Assembly: GCA_026413225.1 (NCBI GenBank)
Contig: CM048591.1
Location: 5,347,001-5,411,000 of the forward strand
Source of the DNA: Otis tarda
Lineage: Eukaryota; Chordata; Aves; Otidiformes; Otididae
Length of the DNA stretch: 64,000 nucleotides
Direction of reading: 5' to 3'
This document shows positions 61,992-64,000 of the stretch, piece by piece. Both the position numbers and the translations under genes were made by a program. The notes below the pieces were generated by a model. The model made no database searches. It was not told where the DNA came from and saw nothing but the letters and a program-made list of their open reading frames with translations. Within the stretch, counting starts at the first letter, position 1. Each line of letters starts with the position of its first letter.

Positions 61992-62183
61992 GCAGAATTC
62001 ACAGCCATGAGGGACCAATACATGCGAGGTGGAGAAGGCTTCATTATCTGCTATTCCATCACAGACCGTCAGTCCTTTCAAGAAGCTGCTGAGTTTAAGG
62101 AACTCATCTATCGTGTTCGGCACACCTATGACATCCCATTGGTACTGGTGGGAAACAAAATAGATCTTGAAGAGTTCAGACAA
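61992..62183 (+). CDS. RIT2: RIT2 internal coding exon (exon 4): GTPase core with G4 box
   Basis: This 192-bp exon has exactly 64 codons, with phase 0 at both ends. It starts [16 protein letters not shown] after a ttctacag acceptor and ends [10 protein letters not shown] before a gtaagc donor. It holds the rest of switch II, the [14 protein letters not shown] core strand and helix, and the G4 motif NKID that reads guanine. [22 protein letters not shown] and NKID are RIT2-type; RIT1 has MRAGEG, DRRSFHEV and NKSD in my recollection. The frame is open from an ATG at 61890 in intron 3 and stays open to a TAG at 62307-62309 in intron 4, so this exon sits inside a longer open frame whose ends are not conserved-looking. 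The last coding exon (G5 box and basic C-terminal tail) is not in the window. Confidence 0.95.
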
Positions 62184-64000
62184 GTAAGCAACTTCTCTGC
62201 TGGTTTTGGCTTGGTTTTCCTTGGCTACCTCAGGGATTTCTGTAGCATACGTTGTACAGTACTACTGAGAATTATTAGCACGAGATTTAATCAAAGAGCA
62301 ACACAGTAGGAATGGTAATAAATTAAAGACTTAGCAGAACTTTTCATTCATGTTATGGATCTTAGAGAAGTCTTGGCCAATTGCATCCAAATGTTCTTCA
62401 TTTTTATTTGAAAAGGAATCCTACTATTTTCATTGGAAATTATATATATATATTCAGCATGGAAATAGATTCAGTCAGGATCTTTATGGGAAAAAAAAAT
62501 GGGTTTTTTGGAAGTTACCAGCCATTAAATACATATTTTTTTCATAAATGTACTAGATTTAGTTAAAGGTTTCTCAAACTCAAACTGAAAAAAAAATTCT
62601 AGTTAAAACAGACAAATGAATATAAGATTATCTTTACCTGAAAAACCAATGGCTGTGTTATTAGAGTGTTCAGGTAAGATGGGGACATGCAAGACTTGAA
62701 TTCACTTTGATTTGTATACAAGATTTCAGCCACTACCACCCATAGAACAATAGATATTGTTGATTATGAGGGCATTGAGTGAGGGTGTCTCAAAGTCTTT
62801 AGTAATCTTTGCTCACTCTTTTCCTTTTACTTCCTCTCTGTTTCCTCCTTGCTGTTTGTGTTGATGTGTGTGTGTGCAAGGGAGTGAGTTAGAGAGATAC
62901 CATCTTAGAAATGGCTTGGTTGTGACCTGGTACAGCATGGAAAATATGCTCAATTTTAAGCAGAAAGTTTGAAAAGGGGGGGAGGGAGGATTTTTCCTAT
63001 ATGGAAATATTAAGAGGCTCTTTATACACACTACAATTGCTTTCAAATGACTGACTTCCGTGCAGACATATGTAACAGTTAAATAAGATGGTGTTTTTCA
63101 CTTCATTAGCATCTCTGCTCACATGATCTTGTCTACTCTTTTCCACTTATGCTGTCACTCTTTTCCTCATTTCTTTGTCTTCTTTCTTCTACCTGAAGAA
63201 AATCCAGGGCAGTGTTAAGCCTGAAATTAGTCTTGAAGATCTAATGATGCACATTCAAATCTTCACATCTGTTTCCAGATCATTGACTTTCTCCCTAAAT
63301 CAGACTGTGAAAAAACCTTAATGGTGACAACCCAGTTGCAGTTTAACACACAGCTTGAGACTCCAAATAACAGTGCCACGTGCAACATGGAGTACAATCT
63401 GTGCAGCTTCTGGGGTACTTACATACCAGATGGGGAAGAGATGTGGATTCAATTGTTTTGCTGAGAAAACAAGACATTGCACCGGGTCCCAACAGAAATC
63501 AGATATGATTGATTACCTACAGTTACGTATAGATGAGGTTTTCGGGAGTACTCTATTCATTAAGTGATGGGAGGACTCTCTTGCAGTGGTATTTGCCATT
63601 ACCTCTTTCTGATCTTATGTTTTGTTGGGTATTCCTATTTTAATCACTGTCAATGCATATAAAAATATATATGCCTGATTTAAATGTTTTACGTGCTCCT
63701 TGATGATCTTGTCTGGTCTCCCAAACAGAGAGACCATACTGTGCCTGAATGTCTGAACTGGATATTGCAAACATCACTCAAGATAAAAGGACACGGGAAT
63801 GCTCTTTGGAATGATAGTAGAACTTATGTCTTTGAGATATGACAGAGACAAAAAAAAAAAAGCTGTTACACAAGGTTGTCACTGAAGATCCTGCCTGAAT
63901 GTGTGTCAAGGCATTTCCAAATCGTGGTCCTATCTTTTTTGAAATCTTTCGATGAGCCAGGATTTAGGTCTTCATAGTCTTTTCCTCCATAACTGCCCTA
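62184..64000 (+). other. RIT2: RIT2 intron 4, 5' part (partial)
   Basis: The intron begins with gtaagc. The exon 4 frame stays open for 41 codons and then meets TAG (62307-62309), with AATAAA at 62317-62322. A short TG repeat lies near 62864-62876. The rest is AT-rich unique sequence, and I saw no exon coding for the RIT2 G5 region before the window ends. Confidence 0.85.
62317..62322 (+). terminator. RIT2: AATAAA seven bases after the exon 4 read-through stop
   Basis: AATAAA follows the TAG at 62307-62309 that closes the frame extending from RIT2 exon 4 into intron 4. A T-rich stretch (cttttcattcatgttatgg) follows about 20 bp later. It could be an intronic polyadenylation signal, or chance in AT-rich DNA. 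Confidence 0.3.

Noticed and set aside
1-64000. CRISPR arrays, bacterial operons, tRNA or rRNA genes.
   Set aside because: No regularly spaced repeats, no ribosome-binding-site-led gene series and no tRNA-like cloverleaf or conserved rRNA blocks were seen. The splice sites and LINE/LTR content show a vertebrate nuclear genome.

Overview
The window is an AT-rich piece of a vertebrate nuclear chromosome, most likely from a bird. The evidence is several 5'-truncated CR1 LINEs ending in the ATTCTATG-type 3' repeat, two LTR families that I recognise as typical of bird genomes, and almost no SINEs. No prokaryotic gene organisation, CRISPR array, rRNA or tRNA is visible.

The only protein-coding gene I can support is RIT2 (Rin), a Ras-like small GTPase, on the + strand. 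Three internal coding exons are present with consensus splice sites and compatible phases: 19788-19844, 41191-41264 and 61992-62183. They encode the end of the effector/switch I region, the G3 box (DTAGQ) and the G4 box (NKID). The exon with the P-loop (G1) lies upstream of base 1, and the last coding exon (G5 and basic C-terminus) lies beyond base 64000. The window is therefore part of intron 1, exon 2, intron 2 (21.3 kb), exon 3, intron 3 (20.7 kb), exon 4 and the start of intron 4.

The introns hold most of the other recognisable content. Six CR1 fragments are in the gene's orientation (4650-5659, 20728-21070, 24181-24560, 28104-29586, about 35590-35715 and about 56310-56765). One more diverged CR1-like piece is reversed (about 14150-14275). 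Three endogenous-retrovirus LTRs are all antisense to RIT2. One is a short solo LTR at 25020-25308 with a perfect 6-bp target duplication. The other two are copies of a longer GC-rich LTR at 43867-44803 and 57570-58700, the second with a likely internal proviral remnant beside it. Faint MIR/L2-like fragments, homopolymer runs and a few short palindromes complete the list.

The observations most worth checking are four. An open reading frame runs on past exon 4 into intron 4 and ends just before an AATAAA, which could make a truncated GTPase by intronic polyadenylation. This bird RIT2 carries RIT1-like residues at most positions where it differs from mammalian RIT2. The promoter-bearing LTR at 57570-58700 faces back toward exon 3. 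Three palindromes cluster at 40173-40386, just upstream of exon 3. I found no convincing new multi-gene system. Open reading frames elsewhere look like chance or repeat-derived frames.
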